Positions 17,462 to 25,345 of a DNA stretch of 64,000 bases are shown one piece after another. This DNA is from Singulisphaera sp. GP187 (lineage in GTDB: Bacteria > Planctomycetota > Planctomycetia > Gemmatales > Gemmataceae). Position 1 is the first letter of the stretch, and every line of letters starts with the position of its first letter. The notes beneath the pieces are model-generated. The model was given only the letters and a program-made list of their open reading frames with translations, was not told the DNA's origin and did no database searches. Position numbers and translations under genes: made by a program. The stretch spans positions 1 through 64,000 of the forward strand of contig CAMAUE010000003.1 in assembly GCA_945861245.1 (NCBI GenBank), in the 5' to 3' direction.

Positions 17462-18244
17462 ATGACGGAACCGATGAAAAAACCGCCGATCGCCGAGTCG
17501 CCGTTGAGCGTCGTGCTGATGGCACGCGCGCTTGACTCAGATACGTCTGTATCGCTTCGCGCCTGGAAGTCGCACCTGGACGGGATGAGACGTCCCTACG
17601 AATTATTTCTTATTCAGGAAAGCAGACCGGAGATCATGCCGGAGCCGAGTGATTCGGATGTGCGTGTTTTTTCTTGCTCGCACACCGATGGATTTCGCAT
17701 CGCGATCAACGATGCGATTCAGGCGGCGCAGCATCCGCTGTTGGTGTTGTGCCCGTGTGACAGGCAGTATTCGCCTGTCGATCTCGCGAAACTTCTCGGC
17801 GCAATCGACAAGGTTGATCTCGTCGCCGGTTATCGGCTCGGAGGCCAGGCGCCCCCGTTGCGGGTATTGCTCGATCTGGCGATCAACGTAATTTGCCGCA
17901 TCCTTGTCGGTTTACCGATGACGCAACGACTGACTTGGCTGGGCGGTCACGGTTGGGACCGACGCTGGATCGCGCGGTGGATATTTGGCGTGCGTGTCAC
18001 CGATCCGGAATGTGCGTTCTTGTTAGCACGGCGAGGCATCTTCAAGCGGATTCCGATCCAATCTGGTGGTCCGTTTCTGGTCACGGAGATACTCGCGAAG
18101 GCCAATCATCTGACGTGCCTTTTGGCCGAGGTGCCCGTGACTTGGAATCCGCCCAGCCATCCGCTCCACGATGCGATTTCGTTCGGCAGGGACGCGCAGA
18201 AGGTCTTCCTCGCGCCGGATTTCGGGCCATATCCCATAAGCTAA
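17462..18244 (+). CDS. Glycosyltransferase family 2-like protein
   Basis: The start at 17462 (MTEPMKKPPIAESPLSVVLMA) is chosen because AAGGAA lies 9 bases upstream and because the longer track ORF runs through a family D repeat. The 260-residue protein has a GT-A-like nucleotide-binding half: SVVLMARALD as first strand, a helix, then LLVLCPCDRQYSP in place of the usual D-x-D, and DLVAGYRLGG. The C-terminal half (PECAFLLARRGIFKRIPIQ, FLVTEILAKAN, EVPVTWNPP) resembles polyprenyl-phosphate glycosyltransferases. No C-terminal membrane helices are seen. The atypical CDR motif suggests either a divergent donor site or lost activity. It may feed surface polysaccharide synthesis, but the ABC exporter is 5 kb away. 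Confidence 0.72.
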   Translation: MTEPMKKPPIAESPLSVVLMARALDSDTSVSLRAWKSHLDGMRRPYELFLIQESRPEIMPEPSDSDVRVFSCSHTDGFRIAINDAIQAAQHPLLVLCPCDRQYSPVDLAKLLGAIDKVDLVAGYRLGGQAPPLRVLLDLAINVICRILVGLPMTQRLTWLGGHGWDRRWIARWIFGVRVTDPECAFLLARRGIFKRIPIQSGGPFLVTEILAKANHLTCLLAEVPVTWNPPSHPLHDAISFGRDAQKVFLAPDFGPYPIS

Positions 18245-18350
18245 ATCCAGCGTGCTTTACTGTAGGAAATATCCAAGAAGCCCATGGGTGAGGTCCTTCG
18301 AACCCCATTGGCACCAACTTAAGGAACTCAGGCCAGGCAATCAAATTTGA

Positions 18351-18614
18351 ACCACAGAGGACACAGAGAAAATGTGCGGAATAGTGAATTCAGTGGTTTC
18401 AATAATCAACTTAGCCACGGATTGAACACGGATGAAACACGGATAAGAGGCAGAGTAGGAGCGAAAAACCAGGATATTTCACCATTATTTCCTTTCCGTG
18501 TTTCATCCGTGGCTAATTCTGGGAACTACTGGAATTGGAATTCTCACGATTTTGCGTGCCTTGTTCCTCTCCCATTCTTCGTATTTTCTCTGTGTCTTCT
18601 GTGCCTCTGTGGTT
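18351..18614. repeat. Middle inverted repeat, family C
   Basis: ACCACAGAGGACACAGAGAA on the left pairs with TTCTCTGTGTCTTCTGTGCC and TCTGTGGTT on the right. It encloses the family D element and is enclosed by the outer repeat. Confidence 0.85.
18411..18516. repeat. Inner inverted repeat, family D
   Basis: TTAGCCACGGATTGAACACG and GATGAAACACGG on the left pair with CCGTGTTTCATCCGTGGCTAA on the right, about 53 bases apart. The left arm has an extra internal copy of the ACGGAT unit. Confidence 0.83.
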
Positions 18615-18729
18615 CAATTGTGTTTTTCCGATGCGAGTTCTTTAAGTTGATGCCCATGGGGTTCGGAGTACCTCACCCCTGGGCTTGGTTGAAAATCCAG
18701 ACGATTCGTTGGCATAGGTGAAAGCAATC

Positions 18730-21552
18730 ATGACGCGATATTTGATCGGCATTGACCTCGGAACAACGAACAGCGCGGTGGCGTATATCGATCTGGCGAG
18801 CGGGAAGTTCGGCGTTGGCGGCGCACCGGCGATTCACCCGTTCGCGATTTCGCAGCTTGTCGCTCCCGCGGAGTCCGCGCCGCGGCCGCTGTTGCCGTCG
18901 TTTCTGTATCTTCCGGGTAGCCACGATCTACCGGCCGGCGCGACGGCCTTGCCCTGGAATCCGGCATCTCCCTACGCGGTCGGCGAATTTGCACGCAATC
19001 ATGGCGCCAAGGTTCCGGGTCGGCTAGTCACGTCGGCCAAGTCATGGTTGTGCCATGCGGGTGTCGATCGCTCGGCCCCGCTGCTGCCGTGGAGTGCGCC
19101 GCCGGATGTTGTACGCATCTCGCCTGTTGAAGCCTCCATGCGTTATTTGCGTCACATCGTCGAGGCGTGGAATCACACGATGGCGGCGAAGCACGCGGAG
19201 TACCGCTTCGAGAAACAGGCGGTTGTCCTCACCGTGCCCGCATCGTTCGATGATGTCGCACGCACGCTCACCGTCGAGGCGGCACGGAAGGCGGGTATCG
19301 AAAATCTCACGCTGCTCGAAGAACCGCAAGCCGCGTTCTACTGCTGGCTCGCGACGCACAGCCCGCAGGAAGCCGCTCGGCTCAAGCCGGGCGATCACTG
19401 TCTCGTCGTGGACGTCGGCGGCGGGACGACCGATTTCAGCCTCATCCAGGCCGGCGAGCATCAGGGCGGGTTGACGTTCTTGCGCCAGGCCGTCGGCGAT
19501 CATCTCCTGCTCGGCGGCGATAACATGGACCTCGCCCTGGCCAAGTTCATCGAAACGAAACTGCCCGCCGCCGGGAAACTCGATGCGGCTCAGTACAGCC
19601 TGCTCACGCAAGCCTGTCGGCAAGGTAAGGAAACGCTGCTCGGCGCCACGCCGCCGGACCGACATTCGGTCACCGTGATGGGGCGAGGCCGATCGGTCAT
19701 CGGCGGTTCGCTGAATGCGACACTGACGCCTGACGAGGTGCGCAAGATCATCCTCGACGGCTTTTTCCCAAGCGTCGAGAAAAACGCTGAGCCGACGCGC
19801 GGCGCACGCACCGGCCTGCACGAGATGGGCCTGCCCTATGTCAACGATCCAGCGATCACGCGGCATCTGGCCAGCTTCCTCAAGAAGCATCTCTCTGCAA
19901 CCGGCGAGACGATTGCTCCGAACGCCATCCTCTTCAACGGCGGCGTCTTCACAGCCGGCGCGTTGCGCGAGCGTATCGTACAGGTGCTGCATCACTGGTT
20001 TGATGGGCAACAGAAAAATTGGCAGCCGCTCGTGCTGACCAACCCATCGCTCGACCTCGCCGTCGCTTTGGGAGCGGCTTACTTCGGCTGGCTGAAGCAT
20101 ACCGGCGGGCGACGCATCGGCGGCGGTATGGCGCGGTCGTACTATCTCGGCATCAACGCCGAGGCCAAGAGCGAAACGAAAACGACCGTACTTTGCGTTG
20201 TGCCTCAGCATCTTGAGGAAGGCCAGGAGATCGATCTCGCCAAGCCGGAGTTGGAACTATCGCTGGGCCAACCGGTGATGTTTCCGCTTTTCTCGTCAAC
20301 CGTGCGCGCTTCGGACAAGGCCGGCGATTTACTCGATGTCGCGCCGTCGCAACTCTTGCACATGCCGCCGTTGCACACGGTGCTTCGTGGCGGCAAGCGC
20401 AGCGGCACGAAGAGCGTGCCCGTCACCCTCTCGGCACGCTGTACGGAGATCGGCACGCTCGAGCTTTTCTGTGTCGCGAAGGACGGTCACAACCGCTGGC
20501 GGCTTGAGTTCAACACCCGCGACATCGTCCGGGATGAGGACGACGGCGAGAACAACGAAAAAGCAAGCGCTCCGACCGATGTCTGGCCCGAGGAGTTGGT
20601 GCAAGCTGCCGCCGAGCGAATTCGCGCGGTTTATTCGGGGAACGCCGAATCATCGGATCCGAAGCAGTTGACGAAAGAGCTTGAAGTCGCACTGGATGCC
20701 GGGCGCGACAAATGGCCGACCGGGCTGTGCCGACGCATGTGGGAGTTCTTGATCGCCGCCGCCGATCACCGCAAGGCCTCACCGGCGCATCTATCACGCT
20801 GGTACAACCTTGTCGGCTTCACGTTGCGACCGGGATTCGGCGATGGCATGGACAAGTTTCGCGTTGAGCAACTGTGGAAGCTGTTGCATTCCGCGCCGAA
20901 GGGCGCGAAAGCGGGCCTCATTCAGCCCGAAGGCGGGGCCGACTTCTGGATCATGTGGCGCCGCGTCGCCGGCGGGTTGACGACCGGTTTGCAGACGACG
21001 CTCTTCAATCGCTTGCGCCCGGTGCTGTTGCCGAAAAGCAGCGGCCCGAAACCGTCGGCGAATGAATTCACGGAGATGTGGCGCGCCGCCGCGGCGCTCG
21101 AACGACTTGACCTGAAGTCGAAAGAGCAACTCGGCGAAGCAGCGTTGAAAAGCTGCCGGCGCAGTCCCACGTCGCCGCATGCATTCTTTGCGCTGACTCG
21201 CCTCGGCGCTCGGGTGTTGCTCTATGGGCCGCTGAATGCGGTGCTGCACCCGCAGGTCGTGCAAAAGTGGATCGACGCCCTACTGCCGTTCGAGCCTGGC
21301 CATCAAAGCGAGCGCATCGCATTTTCGTTTTGCCTGGCACAACTCGCGCGACGCAGCGGCCAGCGGGCGATCGACATTGACGACGCGCATCAAGAACAGG
21401 TGTTGGCCGCGCTTCGAGCGCAGCATGCGCCGGCGCATTGGATTCGCATGGTGGAGGAGGTCGTCGAACTGGATGCGGACGAACAGAGTCAAATGTTCGG
21501 CGAGGCATTGCCCATTGGTTTGCGGTTGATCAAAACAGAGGCAACAGAGTAA
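18730..21552 (+). CDS. Long Hsp70-family protein with C-terminal DnaK-related (DUF3731-like) domain
   Basis: The ATG at 18730 gives 940 residues; a GTG four codons earlier is possible. The N-terminal actin-like ATPase has phosphate-1 GIDLGTTNSAVAY, phosphate-2 VVDVGGGTTDFSL near residue 230 and the adenosine segment AILFNGGVFTAGALRERI near 400. Insertions lengthen it beyond DnaK. A beta-rich region follows (ELSLGQPVMFPLFSST), then an acidic break (DEDDGENNEKA) and about 300 helical residues (RRMWEFLIAAADHRKASPAHLSRWYN) matching the DnaK-related DUF3731 type. There are no DnaJ/GrpE genes nearby, so this is a specialised homologue and not the housekeeping chaperone. The PhyH gene begins 10 bases after its stop, so both are likely co-transcribed. 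Confidence 0.9.
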   Translation: MTRYLIGIDLGTTNSAVAYIDLASGKFGVGGAPAIHPFAISQLVAPAESAPRPLLPSFLYLPGSHDLPAGATALPWNPASPYAVGEFARNHGAKVPGRLVTSAKSWLCHAGVDRSAPLLPWSAPPDVVRISPVEASMRYLRHIVEAWNHTMAAKHAEYRFEKQAVVLTVPASFDDVARTLTVEAARKAGIENLTLLEEPQAAFYCWLATHSPQEAARLKPGDHCLVVDVGGGTTDFSLIQAGEHQGGLTFLRQAVGDHLLLGGDNMDLALAKFIETKLPAAGKLDAAQYSLLTQACRQGKETLLGATPPDRHSVTVMGRGRSVIGGSLNATLTPDEVRKIILDGFFPSVEKNAEPTRGARTGLHEMGLPYVNDPAITRHLASFLKKHLSATGETIAPNAILFNGGVFTAGALRERIVQVLHHWFDGQQKNWQPLVLTNPSLDLAVALGAAYFGWLKHTGGRRIGGGMARSYYLGINAEAKSETKTTVLCVVPQHLEEGQEIDLAKPELELSLGQPVMFPLFSSTVRASDKAGDLLDVAPSQLLHMPPLHTVLRGGKRSGTKSVPVTLSARCTEIGTLELFCVAKDGHNRWRLEFNTRDIVRDEDDGENNEKASAPTDVWPEELVQAAAERIRAVYSGNAESSDPKQLTKELEVALDAGRDKWPTGLCRRMWEFLIAAADHRKASPAHLSRWYNLVGFTLRPGFGDGMDKFRVEQLWKLLHSAPKGAKAGLIQPEGGADFWIMWRRVAGGLTTGLQTTLFNRLRPVLLPKSSGPKPSANEFTEMWRAAAALERLDLKSKEQLGEAALKSCRRSPTSPHAFFALTRLGARVLLYGPLNAVLHPQVVQKWIDALLPFEPGHQSERIAFSFCLAQLARRSGQRAIDIDDAHQEQVLAALRAQHAPAHWIRMVEEVVELDADEQSQMFGEALPIGLRLIKTEATE

Positions 21553-21562
21553 GGACCCCGCC

Positions 21563-22465
21563 ATGGACCCCGCTTGCTTGACCTTCCAACTCACCGACGC
21601 GGAGCGCCGCCATGTCAACGAGCATGGCTACCTCGTGATACCCGATGCGCTGGACCGGGCGATGCTCGATCGCTTGATCGCTGCGGTCGATCGAGTCGAT
21701 GCTCGCGAACGCACACCGACGTTTGGCAGCGAGCGCCTTCTGTCGTTCGCGAACATTCTGCCCGAGGATGCCGCGTTTGTCGATTTGATGGATTGGCCTC
21801 GCGTATTCCCGAAAGTCTGGGGTATTCTCGGCTGGAACATCTACGCCTATCACACGCACCTCGACGTGACGCCGCGCTTGGCGCAACCGCCGGCCAATCC
21901 GGTCGCCTGGCATCAAGACAGCATGCGCGTCAACGAAGAACTCGAGTTTCACCCCCGGCCACGCTTGTCGCTCAAGGTCGGCTACTACCTCACCGACACG
22001 TCAGGCCCCAACTGGGGCAACACGCTGCTGCTGCCTGATTCGCACTTGCAGGACGAACTCGACACGCCGAACGACGGCGTTAGCAGTCCCGCAGGTGCTG
22101 TGCCATTGCGCGTGTCGGCGGGCTCGGCCCTCGTCCTCGACCGTCGGCTATGGCATTCGCGCAGCCCGAACTTCGGGCCGCATACACGCAAGGTGATCTG
22201 GATGGGTTACGCCTATCGCTGGATGCGTCCGAAAGACGAAATGACCGTCGCGAACCTGATCCCCGCTGCCGACCCGATCCGCCAGCAACTCCTCGGCATC
22301 GGCTCGGCGAACAGCGCCTACGACCCCGAAGACCGCGACGTCCCCCTGCGAACCTGGCTCGAGGAACATCTCCCCAACGACGCCCGCTGGTCCACCCACC
22401 ACAACAAACCTCAAGCCCGTCCGCCCCTCTACGGCACCCGTGGCAAAAACACGGGACGGCGATGA
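21563..22465 (+). CDS. Phytanoyl-CoA dioxygenase (PhyH) family protein
   Basis: A 300-residue Fe(II)/2-oxoglutarate oxygenase. The iron triad is HQD in NPVAWHQDSM near residue 117 and His in DRRLWHSRSPN; Arg in THTRKVIWMGY-like context (TRKVIW) would hold 2-oxoglutarate. The N terminus (FQLTDAERRHVNEHGYLVIPDAL) is typical of bacterial PhyH proteins. They hydroxylate diverse lipids, mercaptohistidines or natural products; the substrate cannot be deduced. The gene follows the Hsp70 homologue by 10 bases. Confidence 0.88.
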   Translation: MDPACLTFQLTDAERRHVNEHGYLVIPDALDRAMLDRLIAAVDRVDARERTPTFGSERLLSFANILPEDAAFVDLMDWPRVFPKVWGILGWNIYAYHTHLDVTPRLAQPPANPVAWHQDSMRVNEELEFHPRPRLSLKVGYYLTDTSGPNWGNTLLLPDSHLQDELDTPNDGVSSPAGAVPLRVSAGSALVLDRRLWHSRSPNFGPHTRKVIWMGYAYRWMRPKDEMTVANLIPAADPIRQQLLGIGSANSAYDPEDRDVPLRTWLEEHLPNDARWSTHHNKPQARPPLYGTRGKNTGRR

Positions 22466-22771
22466 CCGCTGGCTCGATCGACGAACATTCCCCGTTTACC
22501 CTGGTTCCAAAGCTCCGATTTGGGAACCCACCGTCTCGAAACGCCGTCTTGAGAAGTCTGAAATCGCCCGAATCCGATCAAGCGAAATCTAGTTGCTTGA
22601 CAGCCCGTTCTCAGACGGAAGTTTGACAACGAGGAAATAAACAACACACCACCGGAACCTCGCATCCACATCTGCGTTTAATGGGTGACAGGATATTTCG
22701 CAATGGGCATGACAAGTTCATTCCCAAGCTGATACAATGGAAGTGGTTTGCATTCATCCAGGGGGGCCTTC
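22466..22771. other. Intergenic stretch with a small palindrome
   Basis: No convincing gene is seen in this roughly 300-base gap. It contains the palindrome GGTTCCAAA-gctccga-TTTGGGAACC at 22503-22528, of a kind that recurs in planctomycete intergenic DNA. The overlapping track ORFs are low-quality and end inside PhyH. The promoter of the following DUF1501 gene is presumably here but was not identified. Confidence 0.6.
22503..22528. repeat. Short palindrome GGTTCCAAA..TTTGGGAACC
   Basis: Nine- to ten-base arms around a 7-base loop, with one bulge. It could fold in RNA, but it is not followed by a T run. Confidence 0.6.
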
Positions 22772-24190
22772 ATGTTTACGCTTACCGATAATACTAAAGT
22801 TCCGACCTGCCAGGGCACAACCCGGCGGGATTTCCTCAAAATCGGCAGTCTCGCCCTTGGCGGGTTGACGTTGCCACAGTTGCTCGCGGCTCGCGCTCAA
22901 GGGGATGCTCGCACTCGACAGCTGGTGAAGGATAAGTCGGTTGTGTTTTTGTTTTTGCAGGGTGGCCCTTCGCAGATCGAATTGTTCGATCCAAAGATGT
23001 CGGCCCCGGCGGAGATTCGCAGCCTCACCGGCGAAGTGCAGACGCGCATTCCTGGCGTCACATTCGGCGGCAACTTCTCGCGGCTCGCCAACATGGCGGA
23101 CAAGATTTCAATCGTGCGGTCGTTCGCCACGGGCAACGCCGACCACCAGAATTACATGACCACGGCGAGCGGCGACAATCCGACCCGCGCTCCGATGGGT
23201 TCACTCTATGCCCGCGTCGCCGGCGCGAACAACAACCGCACCGGTATCCCGACGAACGTGCTCGTGCCCCCGGAAGCCGTCATCCAGAACTTCCGCTTTC
23301 CGCAAAACTTTGAAACGCAATCGCTGCAAAAGCTCGTGCAGTCGAGTCAAAATCTCGGTGCGAGCTACAGCTTCTTCGACCCGTCGGGCGGCGGCGAACT
23401 GCGCCAAAACCTCGACCTGCGCATCTCGCGCGATCGCCTGACCGACCGCCGAGCGCTGCTGCAACAGCTCGACACGTTCCGCCGTGCCGCCGATGCGACG
23501 CATGCCTTCGACAACATTGGCGTTTACGAACAACAGGCGTACGAGCTACTTCTCCGCGGCGTTGCTGAGGCGTTCGACGTCTCACGCGAAGATCCGCGTT
23601 TGCTCGCACGCTACGACACGAGCGGTCTGTTCAGCCTGGCCGACGTGCATCGCTGGGGTGACATGAGGCGCTCGTCGAACCTGCTCGGCAAACAGATGCT
23701 CCTCGCGCGTCGGCTTTGCGAGGCCGGCTGCGGCTTCGTCACCGTCATGGACGCCGGCTGGGACATGCACTCCAACAGCAACGGTCCGCGCAACCTCGGC
23801 GGCATGATGTGGCTTGGCACGCAGGTTGACCATGCCGTCTCCGCGTTCCTCGAAGATGTCGAAGCTCGCGGCCTGAGCGACAAGATTCTGCTCGTCGTCA
23901 CCGGCGAAATGGGCCGCACGCCACGTATCAACAACAACGGTGGCCGCGATCACTGGGCGACGCTCGCTCCGCTGCTGGTTGCCGGTGGCGGTTTGCGCAT
24001 GGGCCAAGTGATCGGCCAATCGGACCGCCAGGCCGGTGCTCCCGCAACCGAACGCTACACGCCGCAACATCTGTTGGCGACGATCATGCAGACGGTGTTC
24101 GACACCGCCGAGGTCCGCTTGCAATCGAGCTTGCCGCGCGATGTCGAGCGAGCCGTCACGAGCGGCACGCCGATTCGCGAGTTGGTGTAA
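22772..24190 (+). CDS. DUF1501 protein with twin-arginine leader (1)
   Basis: Starting at 22772, after GGGGGG, the 472-residue protein has a Tat signal (TTRRDFLKIGSLALGGLTLPQL). DUF1501 belongs to the alkaline-phosphatase/sulfatase-like superfamily; the hallmark segments are VVFLFLQGGPSQIELFDPK, RLANMADKISIVRSFATGN, LLVVTGEMGRTPRINNNGGRDHW and the final LATIMQTVF. Proteins of this kind are exported across the inner membrane in folded form and usually pair with DUF1549/DUF1553 proteins, one of which lies 1.2 kb downstream with two DUF29 genes between. The role is unknown; a part in polysaccharide breakdown or surface assembly has been suggested for the family. Confidence 0.92.
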   Translation: MFTLTDNTKVPTCQGTTRRDFLKIGSLALGGLTLPQLLAARAQGDARTRQLVKDKSVVFLFLQGGPSQIELFDPKMSAPAEIRSLTGEVQTRIPGVTFGGNFSRLANMADKISIVRSFATGNADHQNYMTTASGDNPTRAPMGSLYARVAGANNNRTGIPTNVLVPPEAVIQNFRFPQNFETQSLQKLVQSSQNLGASYSFFDPSGGGELRQNLDLRISRDRLTDRRALLQQLDTFRRAADATHAFDNIGVYEQQAYELLLRGVAEAFDVSREDPRLLARYDTSGLFSLADVHRWGDMRRSSNLLGKQMLLARRLCEAGCGFVTVMDAGWDMHSNSNGPRNLGGMMWLGTQVDHAVSAFLEDVEARGLSDKILLVVTGEMGRTPRINNNGGRDHWATLAPLLVAGGGLRMGQVIGQSDRQAGAPATERYTPQHLLATIMQTVFDTAEVRLQSSLPRDVERAVTSGTPIRELV

Positions 24191-24201
24191 TCGATGTTCG
24201 T

Positions 24202-24259
24202 CCGAGCCTGAGCGCCAGCGAAGGGCACAAGCGGCCCATCTCTGTCGCTCGGGCTCGGA
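24202..24259. repeat. Inverted repeat, family E (GAGCCTGAGCG type)
   Basis: CCGAGCCTGAGCGCCAGCGAAG is partly complementary to CTGTCGCTCGGGCTCGG about 17 bases further on. It is the second copy of the element at 9588 and has less well-preserved arms. Confidence 0.75.
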
Positions 24260-24283
24260 TCGATTCGGTAGGGAAGATGTGAC

Positions 24284-24763
24284 ATGCCAGCCACCATAAC
24301 CGAGCCGCTTGACGTTCTCTATGAATTGGACGAAACCGCATGGCTGGAAACCATGTCGGCTTTAGCAGCGGAAGGTCGTCTCGCGGAAATGGACTTCGCC
24401 AACCTGCGTGAGTACCTAGCCGACATGGCAAAACGTGATCGCCGCGAAGTGTTCAGTCGGCTTCGGCTACTGCTCGCCCACCTTCTGAAGTGGGAGTACC
24501 AAGCAGATCATCGCACTGGCACTTGGCGTAGTACGATCTTAACCCAGCGATCGGACCTTCAAAAAATTCTCGATAGCGAAACGCTCCACAACCATGCAAC
24601 CATTGTGCTTGGTTATGCGTATTCCGAAGCACGCAAACAGGCCGCTGCCGAGACGGAGTTACCTCGCGACACCTTTCCATCGAGTTGCCCGTGGGACCTG
24701 GAAACTGTGCTGACGGATGATGATGACGCCGACTTAATACGCGCTTCCCTTAGCCGAGCGTGA
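24284..24763 (+). CDS. DUF29 family protein (tandem copy 1)
   Basis: A 159-residue helical protein of the DUF29 family, whose function is unknown. Family blocks are LYELDETAWLETMSALAAEG, LREYLADMAKRDRREVFSRL, LLAHLLKWEYQADHRTGTWR and the C-terminal PRDTFPSSCPWDLE. No signal peptide or membrane segment is present. The next gene is a close paralogue 30 bases downstream, so the pair arose by tandem duplication. Confidence 0.88.
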   Translation: MPATITEPLDVLYELDETAWLETMSALAAEGRLAEMDFANLREYLADMAKRDRREVFSRLRLLLAHLLKWEYQADHRTGTWRSTILTQRSDLQKILDSETLHNHATIVLGYAYSEARKQAAAETELPRDTFPSSCPWDLETVLTDDDDADLIRASLSRA

Positions 24764-24793
24764 ATTGGTTCGGGCGACGAGACTCACACGAAC

Positions 24794-25234
24794 ATGACCA
24801 CCACCGAACTGGTGCCTTTGCGGCTGCTATACGAGCAAGACGAAACAGCCTGGTTGGAAACCATGTGGGCTTTAGCAGCGGAAGGTTGTTTCGCGGAAAT
24901 GGACTTCACGAACCTGAGCGAGTACCTTGCAGACATGGCCAAACGCGATCGCCGTGAAGTTAAGAATCGGCTGGTTCTTCTGCAGCATCTTCTGAAATGG
25001 GAATGCCAACCGAATCACCGTTCCGGATCATGGAAGGCGACGATTATGGAACAGCGCCGAATGCTGGAAGATATGCTTGATAGTGGGACGCTACATAATC
25101 ACGCAGAAGCGATACTCGCGAAGACCTACGATCGTGCGCGAGAAGAGGCAGCGGCCGAGACGGAGTTGCCGTTGGATAGTTTTCCGCAAAGTTGCCCGTG
25201 GGACCTGGAATCGTTGCTCACGGCCAGACGGTGA
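24794..25234 (+). CDS. DUF29 family protein (tandem copy 2)
   Basis: A 146-residue paralogue of the preceding gene. The two share long identical runs, such as DETAWLETM, YLADMAKRDRREV, LLKWE and SCPWDLE, and differ mainly at the ends; copy 1 has an acidic tail that copy 2 lacks. DUF29 genes are often amplified in cyanobacteria and planctomycetes. No function can be given. Confidence 0.88.
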   Translation: MTTTELVPLRLLYEQDETAWLETMWALAAEGCFAEMDFTNLSEYLADMAKRDRREVKNRLVLLQHLLKWECQPNHRSGSWKATIMEQRRMLEDMLDSGTLHNHAEAILAKTYDRAREEAAAETELPLDSFPQSCPWDLESLLTARR

Positions 25235-25345
25235 AATTCGATAGGCCAAATTTGCACTATCCTTCGCCCCACTTGAATACCTCCCGCCGCCAGTTTGTTG
25301 ACCAAAAAATCATACCGCTACTTCAGCAGTTTCCATGAGGCATCA

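Larger units (their letters stand above)
18273..18690. repeat. Outer inverted repeat of a nested set
   Basis: The left arm, 18273-18329 (CCAAGAAGCCCATGGGTGAG...ACTTAAGGAACTC), matches the reverse complement of 18636-18690 (..GTTCTTTAAGTTGATGCCCA...GGCTTGG) with a few mismatches and small gaps. Arms are about 55 bases and enclose the family C and family D elements. Confidence 0.8.
18245..18729. other. Gene-free region made of three nested inverted repeats
   Basis: The space between the glycosyltransferase and the Hsp70 gene is almost entirely three concentric inverted repeats, listed separately. Open frames here are mirror images caused by the repeat arms and are not genes. Confidence 0.8.

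Noticed and set aside
18081-18721. Peptides PMGFEGPHPWA and PMGFGVPHPWA on opposite strands as paralogous small proteins
   Set aside because: They are translations of the two arms of the outer inverted repeat and lack start signals.
19042-20211. 389-residue minus-strand ORF
   Set aside because: Antisense shadow of the Hsp70 ATPase domain.
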